This document shows positions 8,906-17,999 of a DNA stretch of 64,000 nucleotides, one piece after another. The stretch comes from Pseudomonadota bacterium. Lineage in GTDB: Bacteria; Pseudomonadota; Gammaproteobacteria; Steroidobacterales; Steroidobacteraceae. Location: positions 124,001 to 188,000 of the forward strand of contig JADIYJ010000013.1 of the NCBI GenBank assembly GCA_016705325.1, given 5' to 3'. The notes under the pieces are model-generated. The model worked only from the letters and a program-made list of their open reading frames with translations, searched no databases and was not told the DNA's origin. Numbering within the stretch: position 1 is the stretch's first letter; each line of letters opens with the position of its first letter. The position numbers were made by a program, and so were the translations under genes.

Positions 8906-9312
8906 CGAAGCACGAACGCGTTGCGAATCCACGCGACGACCGGGTCGCCGCCTGGTTCCGGCGATGGATCGATCGCGACCACGTCGAAGCGCGCTTGCAG
9001 GCGCCGCAGTTCGGGCCGCATCAGCAGCAGGTGACGGGCCGCGAGGGAGCAGCGACGCTGCTTGTCGCGGCCGATGGTCGCCGCCGCCTGGCCGTAATCG
9101 CTGCGCGAGCGCGACCGCACCTCGACCAGCACCAGCACTTGCACGTCCGGGTCGAGCATGACGAGATCGATTTCGCCTGCGCGGCACCGATAGTTGCGCG
9201 TGAGCAGCACGAGGCCCGCAGTCTCGAGATGCCGCAACGCACGTGACTCGGCGGCGCGGCCGATCTCAGTCGTCGTTGTTGCGTTCGAAGTCCAGTCGGG
9301 CGATCGAGCCAT
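8902..9312 (-). CDS. yraN: YraN/UPF0102-family putative endonuclease
   Basis: A 136-residue protein of the UPF0102 family, with a restriction-endonuclease-like core. Visible features are the N-terminal IGRAAESRALRHLE helix, LLTRNYRCRAGEIDLVMLD with the E-I-D metal-binding pattern, VLVLVEVRSRS with the catalytic E-x-R/K strand, and the helix around AAATIGRDKQRR. Its cellular role is unsettled. It sits downstream of lpoA on the same strand, as in many gammaproteobacteria. I chose MARSPDW as the start; eight upstream residues are open but not family-like. Confidence 0.88.
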   Translation of the reverse strand: MARSPDWTSNATTTTEIGRAAESRALRHLETAGLVLLTRNYRCRAGEIDLVMLDPDVQVLVLVEVRSRSRSDYGQAAATIGRDKQRRCSLAARHLLLMRPELRRLQARFDVVAIDPSPEPGGDPVVAWIRNAFVLR

Positions 9313-9360
9313 CGGGCACCCCTTGAGCCGTCGCATCGACGGCCGGTGACCCGTTCTGGC

Positions 9361-11303
9361 CTATTGCGGCGGCGGCGTGCCCGTCGAATTTTCCGCGGGA
9401 ATGTCGCGAAAGAGTACAGCCGTCGACCCTGCGGCCTGCGGCTTGCCGGACTCGATGCGGGCAAACTGCAGGCTGCGTTGCACGCGGCCGCTCGTGCGAT
9501 CGAGTTCGAGCATGCCGGTCAGCCCGTCGACACCTGCCGCGACGCCGCCTGAGCTGCCAAGCTGTTGCGCGAGACGGAACGCGTCGTAACCAAACGCGTA
9601 GAGCCGCAGCCGACCCCGCGAACGCGCCGCCCAGTCCTCCTGCGTGGCATCCCAGAGTTCCGGTGCGCCCTGGCCGCCGGACAGCAGCCACGGCATTTCC
9701 GGAAACACCAGGCCGTCCATGTCGGCAGCCGCGCGCACGCTGGGATCCCAGGCGTCGGAGGTCGAATAGAGCGGCAGGTCATAGGTCATCTGGAAGCGGA
9801 GTTGCGGCCGGATGGCACGCGCCGCCTGCGGCGTCGCCGCGACGAAGGCAAACTGGGGGCCCGACGCCTGTTCGTTCACCGCATTGCGCGGCGGCAATGG
9901 CTGGTTCGGATTGGAACTGCGATCGCCGGCACCGCCATAGCGGCCCAGCGCTGCCCGCAACGGCCCGGAGAAATCCTTCGCGCCCGCCGCGTAATACTGC
10001 GATGACATCAACGTGACGCTGCCGGCCGCCTGCAGCTCCTGCACGAACGCGTCGTGCAGGCGCTGGCCCCACGCATTGTCCGGGAACAGCGCGACGCCAC
10101 GTACCCAGCCATCGTCCGCGATCCGTCGCGCGACGGCGCGCGCTTCCTGCTCGGGGTCGAGCGCAAACTGGTAGAGGAAGGCCGGCGCGGCCATTCCCGG
10201 CGCCGTGGCAGCGGAATTCAGCGCGAGCGTCGGGACGGGTAGTCCTGCCGGCTGCGAGGCGATGACTGCGGTGACTTCCTCCTTGGTCAGCGGCCCGACG
10301 ACCATCCGGGCGCCGCCTGCGATCGCGCGCTGGTACGCAGCCGCGGCGCCAGGCGCGGCCGTGTCGTACATCTCGATGCGCGGCCGCGTGTCGGCCGACG
10401 ACGCAGCGAACCAGGCCGCTGCGAAGCCATCGCGCACTGCGCTGCCGGCCGACTGCTGCTTGCCGGAAAGCGGCAACAGCAGGGCGATGCTCGTCAGGGG
10501 TCCGCTGCCGATCGTCGCGAAACCCGGTTCAGCCGGGCCCGCATCGGGGAGGAAAGCCGTGCCCGGGTGCCCTGGATGCTGAGCCATCCACGCAGCCACG
10601 GTCGCTGCCTGTGCAGCATCGTTGCTGCCTGCCGTCGCGATGGCCGGTAATTCGAGCCATCCGCGCTCGCCGCTCGGACATCCGGCGCAGTGACGGGGCC
10701 GGGCGGATGCTGCAGCAGATGGTCAAACAGCAGGCGGTCGTTCGCGGTCCGGGCTGCCGGCGAGGCGAGCAACGCCGCGCGCTCGTCGAATGTTCGCACG
10801 CCACCGAGCGCATCGCCGGTCGCGATCTCGGCCTGTCCGCGCAGCGCCAGCAGTTCCGGCGCTGATGCGGTCGGCCAGGGTTGCGGCAACGCCCGCAGTA
10901 TCCCAGCAGCACCGGTTGCATCGCCACGTGCGAGCGCGATACGCGCAGCGACCTCGGCCAGCAATGCGCGTTCGTCGTCGCTCCTGACGCGACTGCGGGC
11001 TTTGTCGAGCAGGCGCTGGGCGTCTTTCACGTCGCCGCCCATGACGTACTCGCGCGCGGCGAGCAGCGCCGTCGCGGCATCCCAGTTCATGAAGCCGCGG
11101 CGCGCGAGCTGCTCGTAACGACCGGCGGCCTCGAGGTGCTTGCCGTCGCGTGCGAGTGCGTCCGCCTGCGCCAGGGTTGGCGCGGTCTGCTGTGCGTGTG
11201 CGATCGGTGCGATGCAGGCGCAAAGCACCATCGACGACGCGATCCAGCCGGTCCAGCGGCTCGTGCGGCGAGCTTGCCCGCCTTGAGGCGATACGTGCAG
11301 CAT
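9361..11303 (-). CDS. lpoA: Penicillin-binding protein activator LpoA (LppC family), interrupted by a frameshift
   Basis: LpoA is an outer-membrane lipoprotein that activates the peptidoglycan synthase PBP1A. The N-terminal part (signal peptide near SSMVLCACIAPIAHA, then TPR-like helices to HPPGPVTAPDV) and the C-terminal LppC domain (from GWLELPAIATAG through IALLLPLSGKQQSAG to the end) are read in different frames. The join lies near 10650-10680, in a GC-rich stretch, and needs one extra base in the gene. Both halves look fully conserved, so a one-base error in the sequence is likely, though a true mutation is possible. The lipobox is poor (LCAC). Confidence 0.85.
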
Positions 11304-11325
11304 GCGAGATCCTTGGGAGGCGCGC

Positions 11326-12225
11326 GTGACCGATACTGCGACGGATTCTACGGGGCCGAAGCCGGCCGGCGCACTGTTCGTCGTGGCGACCCCCATCGGC
11401 AACCTCCGGGACCTGAGTCCGCGCGCCGCCGCCTGTCTGCGCGACGCCGACCTGCTGCTAGCCGAGGACACCCGGCACACGCGCACGTTGCTCGAAGCCT
11501 GCGGCATCGCGCGTCCTGCCAGTTCGATCGAATCACTGCACGAGCACAACGAACGCGAGCGGGTGCCGGCGCTGGTGGCGCGCCTGCAGGCCGGTGCACG
11601 CATCGCGCTGGTCACTGACGCGGGCACGCCCCTGCTGAGCGATCCAGGGTCGCTGCTGGTCGCGGCGGCGGCGCGCGCGGGCGTCGAAGTCGTCTCGCTT
11701 CCTGGTCCTTGCGCAGTGATTGCGGCGCTGTCGATTGCGGGCCTCGCCACCGATCGTTTCGTGTTCGAAGGATTCCTGCCCGCCAAAGCCACGGCGCGGC
11801 GTGCGGCGCTCGGGATCCTGGCGCAGGAAACGCGCACGCTCGTTTTCTACGAGGCGCCACACCGGCTCGAGGCCGCCCTGCAGGACCTGGTCACGGTGTT
11901 CGGCGCGGAGCGCGAAGCAGCCGTGGCCCGTGAAATCACCAAGCGGTTCGAACACGTTTACCGTGGCACGCTCGCCGCGCTGGCGCGTCAGTGCGCGACG
12001 GATTCCAACATGACGCGGGGCGAGATCGTGCTCGTCGTGGCGGGTGCGCCCTCAAGCGAGAACGACGATGCGGATGCGTTGGCTGCGTCAAGCACTCTAA
12101 AAGTGCTGTTGCAGGAATTGCCGGTGTCGCAGGCCGCGCGGCTCGCCGCGCAGCTCACCGGCCGCAGCCGCAAGGAACTCTACGAGCGCGCGCTCGCGCT
12201 GGCGCCGCCGAAGCCGCAGGAATAG
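11326..12225 (+). CDS. rsmI: 16S rRNA (cytidine(1402)-2'-O)-methyltransferase
   Basis: RsmI methylates the ribose of C1402 in the decoding centre of 16S rRNA. The product has the tetrapyrrole-methylase fold with ALFVVATPIGNLRDLSPRA at the start, LLLAEDTRHTRTLL, the SAM-binding VTDAGTPLLSDPG and PGPCAVIAALSIAG, and a C-terminal domain ending RSRKELYERALAL. I prefer GTG 11326 because GGGAGG lies five bases before it and the fold starts soon after; ATG 11302 is an alternative and overlaps the divergent lpoA start codon. The 299-residue length is normal. Confidence 0.93.
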   Translation: MTDTATDSTGPKPAGALFVVATPIGNLRDLSPRAAACLRDADLLLAEDTRHTRTLLEACGIARPASSIESLHEHNERERVPALVARLQAGARIALVTDAGTPLLSDPGSLLVAAAARAGVEVVSLPGPCAVIAALSIAGLATDRFVFEGFLPAKATARRAALGILAQETRTLVFYEAPHRLEAALQDLVTVFGAEREAAVAREITKRFEHVYRGTLAALARQCATDSNMTRGEIVLVVAGAPSSENDDADALAASSTLKVLLQELPVSQAARLAAQLTGRSRKELYERALALAPPKPQE

Positions 12226-12238
12226 CGCGCCGGCAGCG

Positions 12239-12244
12239 TATACT
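12239..12244 (+). promoter_or_regulatory. -10 element of the RNase P RNA promoter
   Basis: TATACT ends seven bases before the first paired base of the RNase P RNA, the right distance for a sigma-70 start site. No good -35 hexamer is visible 17 bases upstream. Confidence 0.6.
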
Positions 12245-12250
12245 GCTTGC

Positions 12251-12630
<380 letters not shown>

Positions 12631-12963
12631 ACCTCTTTTGCGCCAGGCCGGCCCACCCGGGCCTGACAACCCACTTCGTCCCACCCGATTGTGTCCCGGC
12701 GGGTTGGGCAGCGCTGCGTTTCAGCCTCCTTCTCCCACAAAATTGCGCATCGTGCGCTGCATCCCGGCCGCGCAGGCGTCCCCGAAACCTGCCCCTGCGA
12801 TGCCCTTGGACGCGATTTCCCACGCCAGCCCAATCCTGACGTTCGGTTCAGGAATATTCGCTAAGTACATGATTGTTTTACTAAAGCAAAACAGGGCTCC
12901 GAGACACTGGACCGTCTCCAAGCTAAGTCACTGTCAGCGCTGGGAAAATTTTGGTGCGAACCG
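12631..12963. other. Intergenic stretch between rnpB and the mraZ promoter
   Basis: I see no gene. It holds two TGGGN boxes on the minus strand spaced 10 bases apart (12669-12683), resembling an incomplete MraZ site, and a small inverted repeat TGTTTT/AAAACA at 12874-12893 in a locally AT-rich stretch. Confidence 0.5.
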
Positions 12964-12993
12964 TTGACGCTGGCAGCGCCCCGCCCCTATAGT
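12964..12993 (+). promoter_or_regulatory. Sigma-70 promoter of the mraZ operon
   Basis: TTGACG (-35) and TATAGT (-10) are separated by 18 bases and lie just upstream of the MraZ boxes. Both hexamers are close to consensus, making this the best promoter in the dcw region. Confidence 0.8.
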
Positions 12994-13002
12994 GGCGGCG
13001 AG

Positions 13003-13027
13003 TGGGAAAAAGTGGGATGAAATGGGC
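13003..13027 (+). promoter_or_regulatory. MraZ operator: three TGGGN direct repeats
   Basis: TGGGA, TGGGA and TGGGC occur with 5-base spacers, giving a 10-bp period, between the promoter and the mraZ start. This matches the known MraZ binding box, so the cluster is probably autoregulated by its first gene. Confidence 0.85.
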
Positions 13028-13050
13028 TGCCGGCCCGGAAGACGCCTGAA

Positions 13051-13506
13051 ATGTTTCGTGGAGCCAACAAAGTCACCCTCGATGCCAAAGGCCGCGTGGC
13101 CATGCCTGCGCGGTACCGGGACACGCTCGTCGAGCGCAGCGAAGGGCGGCTGGTGGCGACGGTGGACCGTTCCGACAAGTGCCTGCTGATTTATCCCCTC
13201 CCGGACTGGGAGGAGATCGAACGCAAGCTGATGCGCCTGCCGACGCTGAATCCGCAGGCGCGGCGCTTGCAGCGGCTCATGGTCGGACACGCCACGGACC
13301 TCGAGCTGGATTCGCACGGCCGCGTGCTGGTCCCGCCGAAGCTGCGTGAGTACGCGGGCCTTTCACGCCAGGCGATGCTGATCGGGCAGGGCAGCCGTTT
13401 CGAGCTGTGGGACGAGCAGCACTGGAACGAGCGTCGCGACGAATGGCTGCAAGCGGGTGACGAGCCGGGCGAACTGCCCGCCGAACTCGAACAGCTGTCG
13501 CTGTAG
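13051..13506 (+). CDS. mraZ: Transcriptional regulator MraZ
   Basis: First gene of the dcw cluster; an AbrB-like DNA-binding protein that forms ring oligomers and represses its own operon. The 151-residue product has two copies of the characteristic fold: FRGANKVTLDAKGRVAMPARYR at the start and ATDLELDSHGRVLVPPKLREYAGL in the second half. Three TGGGN boxes and a sigma-70 promoter lie immediately upstream. Nine bases separate it from rsmH. Length and sequence are ordinary for Gammaproteobacteria. Confidence 0.96.
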   Translation: MFRGANKVTLDAKGRVAMPARYRDTLVERSEGRLVATVDRSDKCLLIYPLPDWEEIERKLMRLPTLNPQARRLQRLMVGHATDLELDSHGRVLVPPKLREYAGLSRQAMLIGQGSRFELWDEQHWNERRDEWLQAGDEPGELPAELEQLSL

Positions 13507-13515
13507 GCGCGCGAG

Positions 13516-14445
13516 GTGGTGGCGCACACGCCGGTACTTCTCGACGAGGTGCTGGCCGGGCTCGCCGTCAAAGCGGACGGGCGTTACTGCGACGCGACGT
13601 TCGGCCGCGGCGGTCATGCCGCAGCCATCCTCGGGCAGCTCGGTCCCGCTGGCCGCCTCTGCGCCATCGATCGCGATCCGGACGCCATTGCGGCAGGTCG
13701 CGAGCGGTTCGCGGCGGAGCCGCGTCTCACTCTGGTTCGGGGGGCGTTCGGCCGGCTCGAGGAGCGGGTCCGCGCGGCAGGTTGGGAAGGGGAGTTGCAA
13801 GGCGTGCTGCTGGACCTGGGGGTCTCGTCGCCGCAACTCGACGAGGCCAGCAGGGGCTTCAGTTTCATGCAGGACGGTCCGCTCGACATGCGCATGGACA
13901 ACGAGTCCGGATTGGGCGCCGCGCAGTGGTTGGCGCGCGCGGGCGAGCGGGAGATTGCGGACGTGCTGTTCAGGCTCGGTGAAGAAAAGTTTTCGCGACG
14001 CATCGCACGCGCCATCGTGGCCGCGCGCGCGGCAGCGCCGATCGGCACCACGCGGCAACTTGCCGACATCGTGGCCGCCGCGGTGCCGACGCGCGAACCC
14101 GGCAAACACCCGGCGACGCGCACCTTCCAGGCAATCCGCATCCACGTGAATTGCGAACTCGAGGAAGTCGAGGCCGCGTTGCCCCAGGCCGTCAGTCTGC
14201 TCGCGCCGGGTGGCCGACTGTGCGTGATCAGTTTCCATTCGCTCGAGGACAGGCTGGTCAAGCGCTTCATGCGCCGCGAGGCCCAGGGCGATCCGATCTA
14301 CGCGGAGCTGCCGGACGTGCCGCCGCACGCCCGGCCCCGCCTGCAGCTCATCGGCGGCGCCGTCATGCCTGGCGACGCGGAAATCGCCCGCAACCCGCGC
14401 GCGCGAAGCGCCGTGCTGCGCGTGGCCGAGAGGATCGCGGCATGA
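13516..14445 (+). CDS. rsmH: 16S rRNA (cytosine(1402)-N4)-methyltransferase
   Basis: RsmH methylates N4 of C1402 in 16S rRNA, the same nucleotide modified by RsmI upstream. The 309-residue protein shows [13 protein letters not shown], the SAM-binding [46 protein letters not shown] and [16 protein letters not shown]. The start is one of two adjacent GTG codons; family proteins begin just before the HTPVLL motif. Its stop overlaps the ftsL ATG. Confidence 0.95.
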   Translation: MVAHTPVLLDEVLAGLAVKADGRYCDATFGRGGHAAAILGQLGPAGRLCAIDRDPDAIAAGRERFAAEPRLTLVRGAFGRLEERVRAAGWEGELQGVLLDLGVSSPQLDEASRGFSFMQDGPLDMRMDNESGLGAAQWLARAGEREIADVLFRLGEEKFSRRIARAIVAARAAAPIGTTRQLADIVAAAVPTREPGKHPATRTFQAIRIHVNCELEEVEAALPQAVSLLAPGGRLCVISFHSLEDRLVKRFMRREAQGDPIYAELPDVPPHARPRLQLIGGAVMPGDAEIARNPRARSAVLRVAERIAA

Positions 14446-14717
14446 CGCAGTTGCATTGGCGGCTCCTGATCGCCGTGTTGTGGGTGCTGGTGCTCGCGTC
14501 CGCGCTCGGCGTCGTCTACGGCAAGCAGGAAGCGCGCAACCGTTTCAGCGAGTTGCAGAAGCTCACGACGGCGCGCGACGACCTCGACATCGAGTGGGGC
14601 CAGCTGCAGCTCGAGCAGAGCACGTGGGCCACGCATGGCCGCGTCGAGCGGGTCGCGCACGATGACCTCGGCATGGTGACGCCGCAGGCGTCCGAACTTC
14701 GCATCGTGCAACCATGA
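14442..14717 (+). CDS. ftsL: Cell division protein FtsL
   Basis: Small bitopic divisome protein that forms a complex with FtsB and FtsQ and helps activate FtsWI. The 91-residue product has a short cytoplasmic N terminus, one membrane helix ([19 protein letters not shown]) and a periplasmic leucine-rich coiled coil ([20 protein letters not shown]) ending in the conserved LGMVTP-like stretch. It overlaps rsmH and ftsI by four bases on each side (ATGA), indicating tight coupling. Confidence 0.93.
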   Translation: MTQLHWRLLIAVLWVLVLASALGVVYGKQEARNRFSELQKLTTARDDLDIEWGQLQLEQSTWATHGRVERVAHDDLGMVTPQASELRIVQP

Positions 14718-16462
14718 GGCGCGGCTCGTCGCTCCGCGATCACCACGCACGTGACGCGGCCCCGGCCGAGGTCGGCGGCTGGCGCCTGTTGCTCGTCGGC
14801 GCGCTGCTGACGCTGTGCGGGACTGCGCTGCTGGCGCGTGCGATCTACCTGCAGGTCATCGACCAGGACTTCCTCGCGAAACAGGGTGACGCCCGCATCC
14901 TGCGTGAGGTAAAGCTCTCGGCGAACCGCGGCATGATCATCGACCGCAATGGCGAGCCGCTCGCGGTCAGCACGCCGGTCGATACCGTCTGGGCCGATCC
15001 GCGCAAGCTCGCGCAGCATCCGCAGGAATTCGCCAGGCTCGCCAAGGCGCTCGACCGCGACAAGAACTGGCTCGCACGGCGCGTCACCAGCAACCTCGAC
15101 CGCGAATTCGTCTACCTGGTGCGCCACATGCGCCCGGCCGATGCGGCCAAGGTGAAGGCGCTCGGCATCACCGGCGTCGACACGCTGCGCGAATACCGTC
15201 GCTATTACCCCGCGGGAGAAGTGACCGGCCACCTGCTCGGTTTCACCAACGTCGACGACGTCGGCCAGGAAGGTCTCGAACTCGCGTTCGACCAGTGGCT
15301 GGGCGGCGAGCCGGGCAGCAAGCGCGTGATGCGCGACCGTGAAGGCCGCACGATCGAGGACATCGAGCGCATCAAGGCGCCGCGTCCGGGCCAGGACCTG
15401 CGCACCAGCATCGACTTGCGCGTGCAGTACCTGGCCTACCGCGCGCTGAAGCAGGCCGTGCAGGAAAACGCGGCGCACGGCGGCTCGGTCGTCGTGCTCG
15501 ACATCCAGACCGGCGAAGTGCTGGCCATGGTGAACCAGCCGGCGTTCAACCCGAACGACCGTGAGCAATACCTGCCGTCGCGCTACCGCAATCGCGCGAC
15601 CAACGACTTCTTCGAGCCGGGCTCGAGCATCAAGCCGTTCGTGGTCGCCGCCGGCATGAAGACCGGGCGCTTCCACTCTGACACGCTGATCGAAACCGGG
15701 CCGGGCACGCTGCGCGTCGGCATCAAGACGGTCAAGGACAAGCACAACCTCGGCACCATCGACGTGCGCACGGTGCTCGAGAAGTCGAGCAACGTCGGCA
15801 TCGTCAAGATTGCGCTGACGCTGAAGCCGCAGGAGATGTGGTCGACGCTGCGCGACCTCGGATTCGGCTCGGTGACCGGCTCGGGCTTCCCCGGCGAGTC
15901 GGCCGGCATCCTCACCGGCTACGATCACTGGCGCTCGATCGGCCAGGCCACGATGTCGTACGGCTACGGCCTGTCGGTCACGCCGCTGCAGCTCGCGCAG
16001 GCCTATGCCGTGCTCGGTGCGGGCGGGATGCGCCGTCCGGTGAGTCTCCGCCGCGTGGACGTGCCGCCGGAAGGCGAGCGAGTCATGGACGAAGCGGTTG
16101 CCCGCGAACTCGTGCAGATGATGGAGAGCGTCGTGAGCGAGGCCGGTACGGCCCGTCGCGCCGCGGTGATGGGCTATCGGGTGTCCGGCAAGACCGGCAC
16201 CTCGTGGAAGGCGGCGGACGGTGGTTACAACTCGACCAAGTACATGGCCGTGTTCGGTGGCGTCGTGCCGGCGAGCAACCCGCGCCTCGCCGCGATCGTG
16301 GTCGTCGACGAACCGAGTGCCGGCAGGTTCTACGGCGGCGACGTCGCAGCGCCCGTGTTCGCCGAGGTGATGTCCGGCGCGCTCCGCCTGCTCGCCATTC
16401 CTCCCGACGACTTGCAGCGCGTGCCCGCCACGACGCTCGTGCAGGCGCAGGATCCGTGGTGA
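14714..16462 (+). CDS. ftsI: Peptidoglycan transpeptidase FtsI (PBP3)
   Basis: Septal class B penicillin-binding protein that crosslinks peptidoglycan during division together with FtsW. The 582-residue protein has an N-terminal membrane anchor (about residues 22-45), a dimerisation/pedestal domain containing NRGMIIDRNG and EYRRYYPAGEVTGHLLGFTN, and a transpeptidase domain with the three active-site motifs: S304-S-I-K307, S358-S-N360 and K493-T-G-T496. The length is normal. It lies between ftsL and murE as usual. Confidence 0.96.
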   Translation: MRRGSSLRDHHARDAAPAEVGGWRLLLVGALLTLCGTALLARAIYLQVIDQDFLAKQGDARILREVKLSANRGMIIDRNGEPLAVSTPVDTVWADPRKLAQHPQEFARLAKALDRDKNWLARRVTSNLDREFVYLVRHMRPADAAKVKALGITGVDTLREYRRYYPAGEVTGHLLGFTNVDDVGQEGLELAFDQWLGGEPGSKRVMRDREGRTIEDIERIKAPRPGQDLRTSIDLRVQYLAYRALKQAVQENAAHGGSVVVLDIQTGEVLAMVNQPAFNPNDREQYLPSRYRNRATNDFFEPGSSIKPFVVAAGMKTGRFHSDTLIETGPGTLRVGIKTVKDKHNLGTIDVRTVLEKSSNVGIVKIALTLKPQEMWSTLRDLGFGSVTGSGFPGESAGILTGYDHWRSIGQATMSYGYGLSVTPLQLAQAYAVLGAGGMRRPVSLRRVDVPPEGERVMDEAVARELVQMMESVVSEAGTARRAAVMGYRVSGKTGTSWKAADGGYNSTKYMAVFGGVVPASNPRLAAIVVVDEPSAGRFYGGDVAAPVFAEVMSGALRLLAIPPDDLQRVPATTLVQAQDPW

Positions 16463-16469
16463 GCGCGCG

Positions 16470-17999
16470 ATGAACGCACTCGGCAAGACCCGCCAGAGCT
16501 CCGGTTACAACATGACGCTCGGCCGCCTGCTCGAGGGCCTCGACGTCGCCGCACCGCACGGCCTGCAGGTGACGGACCTGGTGCAGGACAGTCGTGCCGC
16601 AACACCGGGCTGCGTGTTCCTGGCATGCCCGGGCCGCACGACGCACGGGCTCATGCATGCAGCGACCGCCGTCGAGCGCGGTGCGGTTGCAGTGCTGTGG
16701 GAGCCGGGCGCCGACCTCGAGGCGCCGGTGCTGCCCGAGCGTGTTGCGGCAATCGCCATCCCGCACCTCAGCCGTCACGTCGGCGCGCTCGCGGATCGCT
16801 TTTTCCGCCGGCCATCGGCCGACCTGCGCGTCGCCGGCATCACCGGCACCAACGGCAAGACCACCACCGCCTTCCTGCTGGCGCAGGCGTCGGACTTCCT
16901 GGGTCGTCGTGGCTGGTACGTCGGTACGCTCGGCCACGGTCATCCCGGCAAAGTGCGGGAAGCGGGGCTCACCACGCCTGATGCGGTCACGGTGCAGCGC
17001 CGTCTCGCCGAAGCTCGCGACGAAGGCGCGTCGACGCTCGGGCTCGAAGTATCGTCGCACGCGCTCGACCAGGACCGCGTCGCCGGCGTGAATTTCGACG
17101 CCGCCGTCTTCACCAACCTCACGCGCGACCATCTCGACTACCACGGCACGCTCGAGGCTTACGCTGCGGCCAAGGCGCGGCTGTTCCACACGCCGGGCCT
17201 GCGTTGCGCGGTGATCAACGTGCGCGATCCGTTCGGCCGTGAACTCGTCGAGCGACTCGATCCGACGCTCGAGAAGATCGTCTACACCACTGCGAACGAC
17301 GTGTGGGCCGAGCGCGGCACCGGCTGGATCCGCGTCTCGGAGCTGCGCGCGACGGCGGCCGGTCTCACGATCAGCGTCGAAACCAGCTGGGGTGCGGGCC
17401 TGCTGCGCTCGCGCCTCGTGGGCGAGTTCAACGCGGAGAACCTGCTCGCCGTCCTCGGCGTGCTGCTCGGCTGGAACGTGCCGCTGCAGAAGGCGCTGGC
17501 CGCGCTGGCGCTGTGCGTCGCACCGCCGGGACGCATGGAGTCCTTTGGCGGCGGCACGCAGCCGCTGGTCCTGGTCGATTACGCGCATTCACCCGACGCG
17601 CTCGCGAAAGTGCTCGATGCGGCCCGCGCCCACGCGCGCGGGCGGTTGTTCTGCGTGTTCGGCTGTGGCGGCGACCGCGATCCCGGCAAGCGTCCGCTGA
17701 TGGGCGGCATCGCCGAGGACGCTGCCGACGTGACCATCGTCACCGACGACAATCCGCGCACGGAGCACTCGGCCACGATCATCGCGCAGATTCTCGCCGG
17801 CATGCGCGACGCCGCCGCCGCGCACGTGGTGCCCGACCGTGCCGAGGCCATCCGCCAGGCCATCGCCGAGGCTGAGGCCGGCGACGTCGTGGTCGTCGCG
17901 GGCAAGGGCCACGAGGATTACCAGATCGTCGGCACCGAAACGCGCGCGTTCAGCGACCGCGAGACGGTACAGGCCTGCCTGTCAGGAGGCGCCGCATGA
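16470..17999 (+). CDS. murE: UDP-MurNAc-tripeptide synthetase MurE (meso-diaminopimelate adding)
   Basis: Cytoplasmic ATP-dependent ligase adding the third amino acid to the peptidoglycan stem. The 509-residue protein has the Mur ligase P-loop TGTNGKTT (residues 125-132), the carbamylated-lysine region, a central fold ending near NAENLLAVLG, and a C-terminal domain with DNPRTE. The DNPR motif is the signature of meso-diaminopimelate rather than lysine specificity, as expected in Gram-negatives. Another in-frame ATG (16512) could be the start of the conserved domain. The gene overlaps murF by four bases. Confidence 0.95.
   Translation: MNALGKTRQSSGYNMTLGRLLEGLDVAAPHGLQVTDLVQDSRAATPGCVFLACPGRTTHGLMHAATAVERGAVAVLWEPGADLEAPVLPERVAAIAIPHLSRHVGALADRFFRRPSADLRVAGITGTNGKTTTAFLLAQASDFLGRRGWYVGTLGHGHPGKVREAGLTTPDAVTVQRRLAEARDEGASTLGLEVSSHALDQDRVAGVNFDAAVFTNLTRDHLDYHGTLEAYAAAKARLFHTPGLRCAVINVRDPFGRELVERLDPTLEKIVYTTANDVWAERGTGWIRVSELRATAAGLTISVETSWGAGLLRSRLVGEFNAENLLAVLGVLLGWNVPLQKALAALALCVAPPGRMESFGGGTQPLVLVDYAHSPDALAKVLDAARAHARGRLFCVFGCGGDRDPGKRPLMGGIAEDAADVTIVTDDNPRTEHSATIIAQILAGMRDAAAAHVVPDRAEAIRQAIAEAEAGDVVVVAGKGHEDYQIVGTETRAFSDRETVQACLSGGAA

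Noticed and set aside
14516..16486. A 656-codon minus-strand frame opposite ftsI
   Set aside because: Shadow of ftsI codon bias; no recognisable motif, and ftsI is complete.
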